A stretch of 64,000 nt of DNA. Origin: Bdellovibrionales bacterium. GTDB lineage: Bacteria; Bdellovibrionota; Bdellovibrionia; Bdellovibrionales; UBA1609. Below the pieces are notes generated by a model. It searched no databases. It was not told the origin of the DNA and was given only the letters and a program-made list of their open reading frames with translations. Shown piece after piece: positions 44,868 to 54,013 of this stretch; position 1 is the stretch's first letter, and each line of letters starts with the position of its first letter. The position numbers were made by a program, and so were the translations under genes. Where the stretch lies: NCBI GenBank assembly GCA_027459485.1, contig DAIDIG010000001.1:186001-250000 (forward strand), read 5' to 3'.

Positions 44868-46115
44868 ATGAAGGTCAGTCGCTCGAATATAATTGGTGGA
44901 ATTATTTTGAGCGCGGCGGCTGCCGCGCTTGTCTCGTGTGCAACTTGGCACGCAAAAAAGAAATCTGCAAAAGAGAAACCAACCGAGAAGACGGCGGCGG
45001 TTGTGCCAGCGCCGGCCACCGCAAGCGAAACTGCGAAAACGGAATGGAAGGCGGGTATGAAACGAATGGCCGGCACGCTTGTCCGGCTCATGCCCTACAC
45101 CTTTAGTCGCGAAGAGTTCTCGCGACCGACCAATCAGCGCGAAATCAAACAGCTCATCCACGCCTTTGCAGATGGAATTAAGGGCGTCCCGCAGCATGCT
45201 GGCGAAAAGCTACTTGGTGAAGATCCTATTGTAGGTTTCGCCATTCAGCGACTTCAAAGCAATGTTCATGAGGCGGACGTAGCATACAATGAAGGCCACT
45301 TGGAATTTGCCCGCAATGTCTTGCGTGAGAGCATGGGGCTTTGCTTCAGTTGCCATACGGCATCCGATTTTGGCCCTCAAAATGGATTTCAGCATGTAAG
45401 GCTAATTTCAAATTTTCACATTTATCCGTCAGAGCGCGCGAATTTTTACGTGGCGACCCGCCAATTCGATCGTGCCGTCAGCGTTCTTGAAGGAGTGCTG
45501 AAAACTCCTGGCGCTTTGATGGATGACCCGCACGAAGCGCTCGAGGCGCTCCGCAAATACTTGGAAATCGAAGTACGGGTGAAAAAGGATCCGGCACGGG
45601 CGGCGTCCGTGGTTGAAAATTTTCTCGCGCAAAAGGATTTGCCCTATTTTGTCGCGAGCGACGGTGAAATGTGGCTGAAGAGTTTAAGGGAATGGAAGCG
45701 CGAAAAGCCCAGCCGAAATGAGAAGACGCTGCTGTCGCGGGCGCTGAGTCTTGTAAAGAAAGGTCGGCAGCTGCAGGCGGGTGATAGTTATGAAGGCGGG
45801 TACGTCGATTTTTTGCGGGCTTCTTCCCTTCTTCACGAATGTTTGCGCTCCGCCAAGAACGCGAAAGAAAAGGCTCGAATTTACCAACTGCTCGGCACGA
45901 GTTACAATACTGTCGCTGAAAGTAGCCTTTGGGACTTGCCTATTTTTTATTTCGAGGCGTGCATTCGAACAGCGCCTAAAACGCTTATAGCGAAAGTTTG
46001 CTATCGGGATTTTGAACGTGCACTGATACTTGGGTATTCAGGCAGCGCGGGGATTTTCGTACCAAAAGAAGAACAGGAGCGCATGACCGAGCTGCGCTCG
46101 CTCGCGGGCCTGTAA
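44868..46115 (+). CDS. Lipoprotein with one c-type heme motif
   Basis: This is a 415-residue predicted lipoprotein (lipobox LVSC, Cys24) followed by a Lys/Ala/Pro-rich linker. A single heme motif Cys159-Phe-Ser-Cys162-His163 lies in an otherwise helical protein, and the surrounding HLEFARNVLRESMGLCFSCH resembles cytochrome c552/c'-like or multiheme helper proteins. The C-terminal half looks like TPR-type helical repeats (ARIYQLLGTSYN). A periplasmic redox or heme-related role is inferred. The CBS gene follows after 20 bp. Confidence 0.78.
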   Translation: MKVSRSNIIGGIILSAAAAALVSCATWHAKKKSAKEKPTEKTAAVVPAPATASETAKTEWKAGMKRMAGTLVRLMPYTFSREEFSRPTNQREIKQLIHAFADGIKGVPQHAGEKLLGEDPIVGFAIQRLQSNVHEADVAYNEGHLEFARNVLRESMGLCFSCHTASDFGPQNGFQHVRLISNFHIYPSERANFYVATRQFDRAVSVLEGVLKTPGALMDDPHEALEALRKYLEIEVRVKKDPARAASVVENFLAQKDLPYFVASDGEMWLKSLREWKREKPSRNEKTLLSRALSLVKKGRQLQAGDSYEGGYVDFLRASSLLHECLRSAKNAKEKARIYQLLGTSYNTVAESSLWDLPIFYFEACIRTAPKTLIAKVCYRDFERALILGYSGSAGIFVPKEEQERMTELRSLAGL

Positions 46116-46135
46116 TCTTCGCGAAGGGATTCAAC

Positions 46136-46588
46136 ATGGGCGATGCCACTTTATTGCATTCTCACGAAGGCCTTAATAATTTGCAGCGCCAGGCAGAAGA
46201 AAAAAGCATAGCCTCCGTGGCCGTGCACACCTTCATGAGTAAAAATTTAGTGTCGGTGCCTGAAGGTACGAAAATCTATTCGGCGATTTACATGCTGGCG
46301 GCGCACAAAGTCGGGGCCGCGCCGGTTGTCAACAGCCAACAAAAAATTGTCGGCGTGATCAGTGAACACGATTTACTTTTGCAAACGGCTGTGCGCGATG
46401 TGGTGTCGCCGATTGAGTTTTCGAAGACTCCGGTCACAATCGATTTGAATGCGACCTTGCGTGAGGCTTTGGTCTTACTTTACAAGCATAAGTTTCGACG
46501 CATTCCGGTTACCGAGCGCGGTTATGTCGTCGGTACGGTGACCCGAATGGACATTCTTTGTAAGTTGATCGGCAAGGACGATTGCTAG
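46136..46588 (+). CDS. CBS-domain protein
   Basis: This is a 150-residue protein made of one pair of CBS domains (VHTFMSKNLVSVPEGTKIYSAIYML and TPVTIDLNATLREALVLLYKHKFRRIPVTE), which usually bind adenine nucleotides and sense energy state. No output domain is attached. It lies between the heme lipoprotein gene and the flavoprotein gene (23 bp to the latter), so it may regulate one of them. Confidence 0.88.
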   Translation: MGDATLLHSHEGLNNLQRQAEEKSIASVAVHTFMSKNLVSVPEGTKIYSAIYMLAAHKVGAAPVVNSQQKIVGVISEHDLLLQTAVRDVVSPIEFSKTPVTIDLNATLREALVLLYKHKFRRIPVTERGYVVGTVTRMDILCKLIGKDDC

Positions 46589-46611
46589 AAGGCGCAAAAC
46601 GGAGGTCGAGT

Positions 46612-48192
46612 ATGAGACGCGAATTTTGGATAGTCTTTTTACTCACTGTCGCGCTCGAGGCGATTTTTTTTAAAGAATGGCGCCCGGGCCTGTGGTCGCT
46701 TATTTTGGTGGCTCCCGTCGGGGTTATCGGGATCAGAGACATATTTCAAACAAAGCACGCGATTCGACGCAACTTTCCGGTTGTGGGCAATTTTCGCTAT
46801 TTGTTTGAAATGATTCGCCCTGAGATCAATCAATATTTTGTCGAATCGAATTCGGATGGCACTCCGTTTAGCCGAGAAGAGCGCTCGGTCGTCTACCAAA
46901 GAGCCAAGAAGCAGCTCGATACCTTGCCGTTCGGGACGCAAAGAGATGTTTACGACACGGGTTATGAATGGGTGAATCATTCAATTCTAGCCGAGCACGT
47001 CGACCCTAAGGGTTTGCGTTTTACCATCGGCGGCCCCGACTGCAAATACCCGTACAACTCGAGTATTTTGAATATCTCGGCAATGAGTTTCGGAGCGCTT
47101 TCTAAAAATGCCATTCGCGCGCTCAACGGCGGCGCGAAAGACGGAGGATTTGCGCACAACACGGGTGAAGGAGGTCTTTCGCATTACCATCTCGAAATGG
47201 GCGGCGACATTATATGGCAGATTGGTACCGGATATTTTTCCGCACGCGATCATGACGGTCGTTTTTCAGATGCCGAATTCTCTAAGCGTGCAACGTTGCC
47301 GCAAGTGAAAATGATTGAACTTAAAATATCTCAAGGCGCAAAGCCCGGTCATGGCGGGATTTTACCCGCCGCTAAGATCACCGAAGAGATCTCGCGAATT
47401 CGCGGCGTGCCGATGGATCGCGATGTTTTATCGCCGCCCTCGCATTCGGCTTTTTCAACTCCCGTTGAAATGATGAATTTCATTCAGCGATTGCGCGAAA
47501 TGTCCGGTGGCAAGCCGGTCGGCTTCAAATTGTGCATCGGCAAGCGCCGTGAATTTTTATCGATTTGCAAAGCCATGGAGAAAACCGGGATCACTCCGGA
47601 TTACATTGACATTGATGGCGGTGAAGGCGGCACGGGTGCCGCGCCTCTTGAATTTTCGAATCATGTTGGCACACCCGAAATTGAAGGGTTGATATTTGCG
47701 CACAATGCGCTAGTCGGCTTCGGATTGCGCGATCGCGTTCGCGTACTTACGTCTGGCAAGGTCACGACCGGTTTCGGGTTGATCAAGCGGTTAGCCTTGG
47801 GTGCGGACGGCGTCTATGCGGCGCGGGCATTCATGTTGGCGCTTGGTTGCATTCAGGCATTGCGTTGCAATTCGAATCATTGCCCGACAGGAGTGGCGAC
47901 TCAAGATTCGAAACTCGTCGCCGGTTTGGTTGTGACCGATAAAAGAAGGCGCGTTGCAGCCTACCACTCCGAAACTCTGCGAACGGTTGCTGAAATGCTC
48001 GGAGCAATGGGGCTCAAGAGTCAAACGGAGCTGCGCCCTTGGCATATTCTCCGCCGAGTCAGCCCGCTTGAAATTCGGCATTATGGCGAGATCTTTGAAT
48101 ACCTAAATCCTGGTTCACTCCAGCGAGCGCCATTCCCGAAAAGTTACGAGCGAGCCATGCAAACGGCACGTGCCGACAGTTTTCGAATTTAG
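46612..48192 (+). CDS. Membrane-anchored glutamate synthase-like FMN/Fe-S protein
   Basis: This is a 526-residue protein with two N-terminal membrane segments (residues 5-40) and a glutamate-synthase catalytic (FMN) domain: NISAMSFGALSKNAIRALNGGA, HNTGEGGLSHYH, GAKPGHGGILPA and DGGEGGTGAAPLEF. The cluster motif Cys-x5-Cys-x4-Cys (CIQALRCNSNHCPTGVATQ) fits the [3Fe-4S] site of GltB. There is no glutaminase domain, so it belongs to the FMN-binding glutamate synthase family of unknown physiological reaction. The ATG at 46612 has a GGAGG site. Confidence 0.9.
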   Translation: MRREFWIVFLLTVALEAIFFKEWRPGLWSLILVAPVGVIGIRDIFQTKHAIRRNFPVVGNFRYLFEMIRPEINQYFVESNSDGTPFSREERSVVYQRAKKQLDTLPFGTQRDVYDTGYEWVNHSILAEHVDPKGLRFTIGGPDCKYPYNSSILNISAMSFGALSKNAIRALNGGAKDGGFAHNTGEGGLSHYHLEMGGDIIWQIGTGYFSARDHDGRFSDAEFSKRATLPQVKMIELKISQGAKPGHGGILPAAKITEEISRIRGVPMDRDVLSPPSHSAFSTPVEMMNFIQRLREMSGGKPVGFKLCIGKRREFLSICKAMEKTGITPDYIDIDGGEGGTGAAPLEFSNHVGTPEIEGLIFAHNALVGFGLRDRVRVLTSGKVTTGFGLIKRLALGADGVYAARAFMLALGCIQALRCNSNHCPTGVATQDSKLVAGLVVTDKRRRVAAYHSETLRTVAEMLGAMGLKSQTELRPWHILRRVSPLEIRHYGEIFEYLNPGSLQRAPFPKSYERAMQTARADSFRI

Positions 48193-48308
48193 AAGACGCC
48201 CAAGTAAAGTAACGGTCATGCCAAGACTTTGATTTCGTTATCTTGTTACCAGGGCGTATATCCCGCGCATCACCGCCTGTATATTCTCTGCACACCTTGG
48301 AGGTGCAT

Positions 48309-48779
48309 ATGCATTTAAAACAAATGGCAACGGCGATGACAGTCATCGCAGTTCTAAGCGGCGGAATTCTCGACGGAGCAGTCGCTCTGCCAATACCGTC
48401 TGAAAACGGGGCGAACCTGGCGGGGTCTCAAGTAATTGACGCTCTCGAGCAGCAGCGAATTAGTTTGGCCCAAGAAGAGGCGAGATTGGACGAACTCAAG
48501 CAGCAACTCTCGACAGTACGATCCGGGGCGGATCGAGCGACGTTAGCCACTATTCTCGGCACGCTCTTGATCGTCGGGGCGCCGACCATGCCAGCTCCAT
48601 GGATGGCGACAACTTCTAGAATCATAGGGCTTGTTAATGTTACGATCGGTGTGCCCGCCGAGGTGATTTTGTGGGCGAAAGAAAAGGTCGCTCTAACAAT
48701 CGATGCTCAGCGGCAGATCGTGCTCGAAAAAAAGCAGCAGCTCGCAAGAATGGAATCGATGCTGATGCAGCACGATTAA
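48309..48779 (+). CDS. Exported protein with hydrophobic centre
   Basis: This is a 156-residue protein with an N-terminal signal-like segment (residues 6-27), a helical stretch rich in Glu and Gln, a hydrophobic centre of about 45 residues (ATILGTLLIVGAPTMPAP to VPAEVILWA) and a second charged helix. A GGAGGTG site fixes the ATG. It could be a membrane protein. No family is recognised. It converges with the OmpA lipoprotein gene, 64 bp apart. Confidence 0.6.
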   Translation: MHLKQMATAMTVIAVLSGGILDGAVALPIPSENGANLAGSQVIDALEQQRISLAQEEARLDELKQQLSTVRSGADRATLATILGTLLIVGAPTMPAPWMATTSRIIGLVNVTIGVPAEVILWAKEKVALTIDAQRQIVLEKKQQLARMESMLMQHD

Positions 48780-48843
48780 CTCGCGCTGCAACGGTGGGCG
48801 AAAATTGTTGAGTGTTCAGCGGCTAGCCGATCGGGGTTCGGTA

Positions 48844-49506
48844 CTAGCTCGCACGCGGGACTTTGCTTTTATTTACCGTAATTTGAATTTCAACGCGGCG
48901 GTTTTGTGAGCGGCCGGCTGCCGTACGGTTGCTCGCAATCGGGTCTGCGGGGCCCATGCCCATCACTGAAATTGTGTCGCCGGGCACGCCGCCTTCCATC
49001 AATTCATATTTTACAGAGCGCGCGCGATCGAGCGAGATCTTTCGATTGATATTAGCCGAGCCCGTGCTGTCGGTGAAACCACGCACAGTCAGTACGTCTT
49101 CAGGATATTTTTTTATAATATGGGCGAGTTGAAGAATGTTCGTTTTGGCGCCCGGTTTCAGGTCAGATTTGCCGGAAGAAAATAAAATGTCACTATTGAG
49201 CTGGGTGATAAGCCCTTGATCGGTTCGGCGAGTTTGCGCGATTTGGGCCAGTTCTTGCCGCTGCTTATCCATGCGATGGCCGATGAGAGCGCCCATTCCG
49301 CCACCCAGCATAGCACCGAGAGCGGCGCCTTCGCCGGCATGACCGGATTGGTTGCCGACAATCGCACCTAGGGCTGCGCCAGCAGCCGCACCAATCCCTG
49401 TTCCATATTCGGCGTCTTTGTTGTTACTCGAAGCGCAGCCAGTGACTAAGGCTGAAGAGACAGCCGTAACCGCCGCCAATATGACTATAGATTTTCGTGT
49501 AAGCAC
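48844..49506 (-). CDS. OmpA-family peptidoglycan-binding lipoprotein
   Basis: This is a 220-residue lipoprotein. The lipobox LVTGC places the acylated Cys at residue 24. A glycine-zipper region (GTGIGAAAGAALGAIVGNQSGHAG and GGGMGALIG) follows, then the OmpA C-terminal domain that binds peptidoglycan (SDILFSSGKSDLKPGA, LTVRGFTDSTGSANINRKISLDRARSVKYEL, NRRVEIQI). It links outer membrane and cell wall. The GTG start has a GGGGGA site. It follows typA by 43 bp. Confidence 0.93.
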   Translation of the reverse strand: MLTRKSIVILAAVTAVSSALVTGCASSNNKDAEYGTGIGAAAGAALGAIVGNQSGHAGEGAALGAMLGGGMGALIGHRMDKQRQELAQIAQTRRTDQGLITQLNSDILFSSGKSDLKPGAKTNILQLAHIIKKYPEDVLTVRGFTDSTGSANINRKISLDRARSVKYELMEGGVPGDTISVMGMGPADPIASNRTAAGRSQNRRVEIQITVNKSKVPRAS

Positions 49507-49549
49507 GATGATTCCCCCTTTGTTGATCGCGATGCGAACACGCCATCGC

Positions 49550-51334
49550 CTATTTCAGTTTTGCTTTTCGTATTCTAATATTTTTCGGTGTGACTTCAAT
49601 AAATTCATCATCCGAAATCCACTCCAGCGATTGTTCGAGCGTGAGCGGTTTTATCGGAGTGATTTCCATTTTATCTTCGCTGCCGGACATTCGAAAATTC
49701 GTGAGCTTTTTCTCGCGGACGGCATTAACGTTGAGTTCTATACCTTTTGACGCTTCGCCAATCACCATTCCCTCGTAGACGTCAACGCCGGGGCCAATGA
49801 ACAATCGCCCACGATCATTGAGCCCATCGAGGGCATACGGTGTCGTGCGACCGGTGCGATCGGCCACAATGGCAGCCGTATTGCGACCTTTGATATCACC
49901 GCGAAATTCATCATATCCGTCGTACTGCGTGTTGAGTAAACCCGTGCCGCGCGTGTCGGTCAAAAATTCCGATCGATAGCCAATCAACCCGCGCGAGGGG
50001 ATGCGAAATTGCACGCGCGAGCGGCCTGAGCCTTTTGAATCCATCGCGAGCATTATGCCTTTGCGCTCTCCGAGTTTTTGCGTGACCGTGCCGACGTATT
50101 GATCATCGACGTCGACGATCACTTGTTCCATCGGCTCGAGTTGCCGCCCGCCTTCTTCGCGCATGATGACCTTTGGTTTACTGACAAGAAATTCAAAACC
50201 TTCGCGGCGCATGGTCTCCATGAGTACGCAAAGTTGCAATTCGCCGCGGCCGACCACTTTAAAGCGGTCGGTGCTGTCCGTCGGCTCCACGCGAATGGCG
50301 ACGTTGTGAAGTGTTTCCTTCTCGAGACGATCTTTAATATTACGCGTGGTCACCAGCTTGCCCTCGCGCCCAGCGAAGGGGCCGTCGTTCACCATGAACA
50401 ACACCGCAACTGTCGGTTCTTCAACGCGAATGCGCGGGAGTGGTCTTGGCTCCGCAACGGACGTGATGGTGTCGCCGATATTGATGTCTTCGGCGCCGGC
50501 CACGACGGCAATGTCGCCGGCCGTGAGTTCACGCGTTTGTTGCTGTTCGCTCAAGCTATACGAAAAAAGCGCGGTCACTTTAAAATTATGATTGCCGTGT
50601 TCACCTGCGAGGAGAACTTCATCACCGACTTTGATTTTACCGGATTGAATGCGTCCGATGGCCAAGCGCCCGACAAATGAACTATACGACAAATTGCTGA
50701 CAAGAATTTGCAGGCTGCCTTCGGTATCGGCTTCTGGCGGCGGAATTTTTTCGACGATCCAATCCAGTAAAATGCTCAAGTCTTGACCAGGCACCGCTGG
50801 GTCGAGGGTGGCTTTGCCTTCGCGTGCGATCGCGTACACGATCGGGAAGTCCGCCTGTTCGTCGGAAGCGTCGAGATCGATGAATAAATTAAACACTTCG
50901 TTGACGACTTCTTGAATGCGCGCATCCGGGCGATCGATCTTGTTAATGACGACAATCACTTTCAAGTTTTGTTCGAGCGCTTTTTTGAGCACAAAACGAG
51001 TTTGTGGCAGCGGCCCTTCGCTCGCGTCAACGAGCAGCAATGCGCCGTCGACCATGTTGAGGATGCGTTCGACTTCGCCGCCAAAATCCGAGTGACCGGG
51101 TGTATCGACGATATTGACCTTGATGCCTTTGTAATTAAAGCTCGCGTTTTTCGCCTGGATGGTAATCCCGCGCTCGCGTTCGAGATCCATAGAATCCATG
51201 AATCGCTCGGCCACCTGTTGATTGGCGCGGAACATCCCGCTTTGGCGTAATAGGTGATCGACCAGCGTTGTTTTGCCGTGGTCAACGTGCGCGATAATGG
51301 CGAGGTTTCGAATATTCGGATTGGTCTTTGTCAT
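49550..51334 (-). CDS. typA: GTPase TypA/BipA
   Basis: TypA is a ribosome-associated translational GTPase needed for growth at low temperature or under stress. The 594-residue protein has the P-loop [15 protein letters not shown], switch [36 protein letters not shown] and the C-terminal domain [23 protein letters not shown] specific for BipA. The length is normal. No strong ribosome site is seen before the ATG. Confidence 0.97.
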   Translation of the reverse strand: MTKTNPNIRNLAIIAHVDHGKTTLVDHLLRQSGMFRANQQVAERFMDSMDLERERGITIQAKNASFNYKGIKVNIVDTPGHSDFGGEVERILNMVDGALLLVDASEGPLPQTRFVLKKALEQNLKVIVVINKIDRPDARIQEVVNEVFNLFIDLDASDEQADFPIVYAIAREGKATLDPAVPGQDLSILLDWIVEKIPPPEADTEGSLQILVSNLSYSSFVGRLAIGRIQSGKIKVGDEVLLAGEHGNHNFKVTALFSYSLSEQQQTRELTAGDIAVVAGAEDINIGDTITSVAEPRPLPRIRVEEPTVAVLFMVNDGPFAGREGKLVTTRNIKDRLEKETLHNVAIRVEPTDSTDRFKVVGRGELQLCVLMETMRREGFEFLVSKPKVIMREEGGRQLEPMEQVIVDVDDQYVGTVTQKLGERKGIMLAMDSKGSGRSRVQFRIPSRGLIGYRSEFLTDTRGTGLLNTQYDGYDEFRGDIKGRNTAAIVADRTGRTTPYALDGLNDRGRLFIGPGVDVYEGMVIGEASKGIELNVNAVREKKLTNFRMSGSEDKMEITPIKPLTLEQSLEWISDDEFIEVTPKNIRIRKAKLK

Positions 51335-51731
51335 GTCTTCGGGTCCGCATGTTTTGCGTGACGGCCTATCGGCCCCACGGATTTTAGTTTTACATTATTT
51401 GGCTCTGTTTGGCCCTGTTGTTTAGCGCTTTTGCTTAGCTGGACGAGTATAGGGGATTGAATTCAATGCGTCTAGGAGAAATGAGCCGAATTTTGACTAT
51501 TTTGTTTTTCGGGCTTGAGAAGGAATGAGGCCAACCCGGCGGGGGCCTAGAAGCATTATGCGGCGGTTGTTAGCTTGGTTCTAAACCATGTCGCGATTTT
51601 GCAGCGTCATTAAGCCTTCTTTCAACTGATGAGAAAGATCGTCGACGAATGAATAAACTAAAAGTATATAGTCTAACGGACGAGCGGGGGTTAAGTTCAT
51701 TTACAAGTTTTAGCAGATCGGCGTCGCGATT
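51335..51731. other. 397-bp spacer upstream of typA
   Basis: This is the longest gene-free stretch of the window. It should hold the typA promoter, but no clear -35/-10 pair is apparent. No tRNA or rRNA-like element, hairpin-plus-T-run or tandem repeat is visible. It contains the decayed minus-strand frame described at 51422-51700. Confidence 0.5.
51422..51700 (-). pseudogene. Possible decayed reading frame with two in-frame TAG codons
   Basis: From an ATG at 51700 one frame reads 39 codons to TAG (51581), 27 codons to a second TAG (51497), and 24 more to TAA (51422). The pieces read like protein: LDYILLVYSFVDDLSHQL, LLGPRRVGLIPSQARKTK and FGSFLLDALNSIPYTRP. There is no ribosome site. It may be a remnant, possibly of a transposase-like gene, but no homology can be claimed. 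TAG ends ordinary genes here (for example ilvE), so general recoding is unlikely. Confidence 0.25.
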
Positions 51732-52706
51732 TTATTTTAAACTCGCCACTGTTATATGATATTCATCGACCATCCGCCCGACAATTTCGCGGCAGGGTAG
51801 CACATCTTGAATCAAACCGACGCCTTGGCCGGCGGACCATACGTCCTTCCACGTCGGTCGGGTTGCGCCTTCTGCTCGCGGTGTTGCCTGTGCTGTCGTA
51901 CCTGCGGTGGCACCGGCGTCCGAAGTCGCATCCGCGAGAGAGCCCTTTTTTTCACTCTTTTCTAGCTCGCGGATGGTGTCATTGTTGATGACCGAAGCCG
52001 GTGTGCCCGATATCTTCGCCGTCATAACAATGTCTTCAGGAGTTGCCCGAACAATCGCTTGCTTGTAGGCCTCATTCGCATTGGCTTCGCGGCTTGCAAT
52101 GAAGCGCGTGCCAACGCTGACAGCGCAAGCGCCGAGCGCCAGGGCGGCGGCGAGTCCGTCTCCGCTGGCCACTCCACCCGCCAGAACAATTGGGATTTCG
52201 AGAGTTTTTTTCAGCCACGGGATCAACACAAACGGCGATATGGGGCCGGCATGGCCGCCGGCACCCGAGGCAACGGCAATCACTCCGTCGGCGCCGAGAT
52301 CTTGCACTTTTTGGGCGTGCGCCAAATTGGTCACGTCACAAAAAACTTTCGCGCCATTTTTGTGAGCGTCATCGATGACGGCTTTCGGGTTGCCAAGCGA
52401 AGTGATAAAGCATTCAACTCCTGCATCTAATGCGCACCGGAGATCTTCGGTCTGGCGAGGATTGCCTTTGTTCACAATAATGTTAACTCCGACGGGTCGG
52501 CGGGTTCGCGTTTTGATCTGCTTAAGGGCTTCGATATAAGCGTCAATCGGTCGAAAATTAAGAGTGGGAAATGTGCCCAATCCGCCTGCTTCGGAAACTG
52601 CGACGACCATATCGACGTTTGAAACGAGAAACATCGGCGCACCGATGATCGGGTATTTAATGTCGAATAATTTGGTAAATTCCGTTGAGATAAAACCGTT
52701 ATTCAT
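51732..52706 (-). CDS. Nitronate monooxygenase-like FMN protein
   Basis: This is a 324-residue TIM-barrel FMN protein of the NMO/2-nitropropane dioxygenase family, which oxidises alkyl nitronates. The motifs YPIIGAPMFLVSN at the N-terminus, EAGGLGTFPTLN, GASGHAGP-like SGAGGHAGPISP, LAGGVASGDGLAAALALGACAVSVGTRFIA and the late GQGVGLIQDVLPC are present. Related proteins include FabK-type enoyl-ACP reductases, so the physiological reaction is uncertain. Starts at 52706 (ATG) or 52724 (TTG) are both possible; neither has a ribosome site. Confidence 0.87.
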   Translation of the reverse strand: MNNGFISTEFTKLFDIKYPIIGAPMFLVSNVDMVVAVSEAGGLGTFPTLNFRPIDAYIEALKQIKTRTRRPVGVNIIVNKGNPRQTEDLRCALDAGVECFITSLGNPKAVIDDAHKNGAKVFCDVTNLAHAQKVQDLGADGVIAVASGAGGHAGPISPFVLIPWLKKTLEIPIVLAGGVASGDGLAAALALGACAVSVGTRFIASREANANEAYKQAIVRATPEDIVMTAKISGTPASVINNDTIRELEKSEKKGSLADATSDAGATAGTTAQATPRAEGATRPTWKDVWSAGQGVGLIQDVLPCREIVGRMVDEYHITVASLK

Positions 52707-52739
52707 TGTATGATTGTGGCGCAAAAGGAGTTCGTTGTC

Positions 52740-53348
52740 ATGGCTGCAAGAAAATCTGCACGCAAAAAGTCGCCAAACAAGAAAACAAGCAAAAAAGCCG
52801 CGAAAAAGTCTGCTAAAAGTCCTGTGAAAGTCGCGAGCAGGCGATCGTCGGCGCCAACCGCGCGCAAATCTATGGGTTTAGCGGCTCGAACACTGATTGG
52901 CGCCCGCGTACCGGATCTCGTTTTGCCATCGACGGGTGGTGCCGAAGTTCGCTTGCGTGATCTAATGGGGAAAAAAGTGGTCCTTTATTTTTATCCTAAG
53001 GACATGACTCCGGGTTGCACAATAGAAGGTCACGACTTCAGTCGGTTGAAAACTCAATTCGAGGCCGCGAATACCGTGGTATTTGGGATTTCACGCGACA
53101 CAGTCGACTCCCATGAAAAATTCAAGAGCAAAGAATGTTATACGGTTGACCTGCTTTCTGATGTTGATGAAAAAATGTGCAAAGCATTTGACGTCATTAA
53201 AATGAAGAATATGTACGGTAAGCAAGTGCGCGGTATCGAGCGCAGCACATTCATAGTAGACGAAACAGGTAAAATTATAAAAGAATGGCGCGGGGTCTCT
53301 GTCGACGGCCACGCCGAAGAAGTTCTTCGTGCTGTTTCGCGGCCTTAA
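52740..53348 (+). CDS. Bcp-type peroxiredoxin with Lys-rich N-terminal tail
   Basis: This is a 202-residue thiol peroxidase of the PrxQ/Bcp group. The peroxidatic Cys93 is in TPGCTIEGHDF, with KVVLYFYPKDM before it and GVSVDGHAEEVLRAV at the end. The usual resolving cysteine five residues on is absent. Residues 4-45 form a tail of Lys, Arg, Ala and Ser with KK and AKK-type repeats, like the tail of histone H1. The ATG at 52740 follows AAAGGAG. DNA binding by the tail is inference. Confidence 0.88.
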   Translation: MAARKSARKKSPNKKTSKKAAKKSAKSPVKVASRRSSAPTARKSMGLAARTLIGARVPDLVLPSTGGAEVRLRDLMGKKVVLYFYPKDMTPGCTIEGHDFSRLKTQFEAANTVVFGISRDTVDSHEKFKSKECYTVDLLSDVDEKMCKAFDVIKMKNMYGKQVRGIERSTFIVDETGKIIKEWRGVSVDGHAEEVLRAVSRP

Positions 53349-53402
53349 CGTTTGAATTAAATATCTATTGACTGGTAAAGCCAGGGCGGTTTGGATATAG
53401 CG

Positions 53403-54011
53403 ATGAAAAGAATTGGCCTGGCCATCATTCTATTATTTTTCGGCTTTTTCAGTTGGCTCACGCAGGTTAATTTTCACGTTGTCGACCCGGGTAAGCTATA
53501 CCGCTCGGCGCAGCTTTCACCTTGGGTGCTCAAAAGTTTCATTAAACTATATGGCATTAAAACGCTGATTAACCTGCGTGGCGTTGAAAATAAACAATGG
53601 TACCGCAATGAAAAAGCGACGGCCGAAGATCTCGGCGTCAAATATATTTCTATCGATATGAGTGCGCGGACCATCCCTGACCGAGATGCGGAATTGACTC
53701 TTGTCGATGCGTTTCGAAATGCGCCCAAACCGATTATGATCCATTGTCGTTCAGGAGCTGATCGAACGGGCGAAGCATCGGCGATTTATGAAATGGTTAT
53801 TCTCAAAAAAACCAAGAATGAAGCGCTTAAAATGTTGGGCTCGCGGTATTTGCATTTTACGTATTTTCGGCCGGCAAAAGATTATTTTGTGAGTCTTTTT
53901 CAAAGCGAATCTTGGTTAAAATCGAGTTACTTTCCTTGTTCCGGTCAATATCAGTACTACAATCCGCATAATCCGGACTGTAATAGAGCGGCATCTTCAG
54001 TGGGGTTATAG
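53403..54011 (+). CDS. Exported or membrane-anchored tyrosine phosphatase-like protein
   Basis: This is a 202-residue protein with an N-terminal hydrophobic segment (residues 4-20) and a dual-specificity/tyrosine phosphatase domain. The signature HCx5R is HCRSGADRTG with Cys115 and Arg121; Asp94 in the region before it could be the general acid. The start is uncertain (ATG at 53403 or TTG at 53391). It is followed after 2 bp by the exported glucoamylase gene, so the two are co-translated. The phosphorylated substrate may be a protein or a polysaccharide. Confidence 0.85.
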   Translation: MKRIGLAIILLFFGFFSWLTQVNFHVVDPGKLYRSAQLSPWVLKSFIKLYGIKTLINLRGVENKQWYRNEKATAEDLGVKYISIDMSARTIPDRDAELTLVDAFRNAPKPIMIHCRSGADRTGEASAIYEMVILKKTKNEALKMLGSRYLHFTYFRPAKDYFVSLFQSESWLKSSYFPCSGQYQYYNPHNPDCNRAASSVGL

Positions 54012-54013
54012 GG

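Noticed and set aside
46582-46611. Earlier start for the glutamate-synthase-like gene
   Set aside because: It would overlap the CBS gene; the ATG at 46612 has a GGAGG site.
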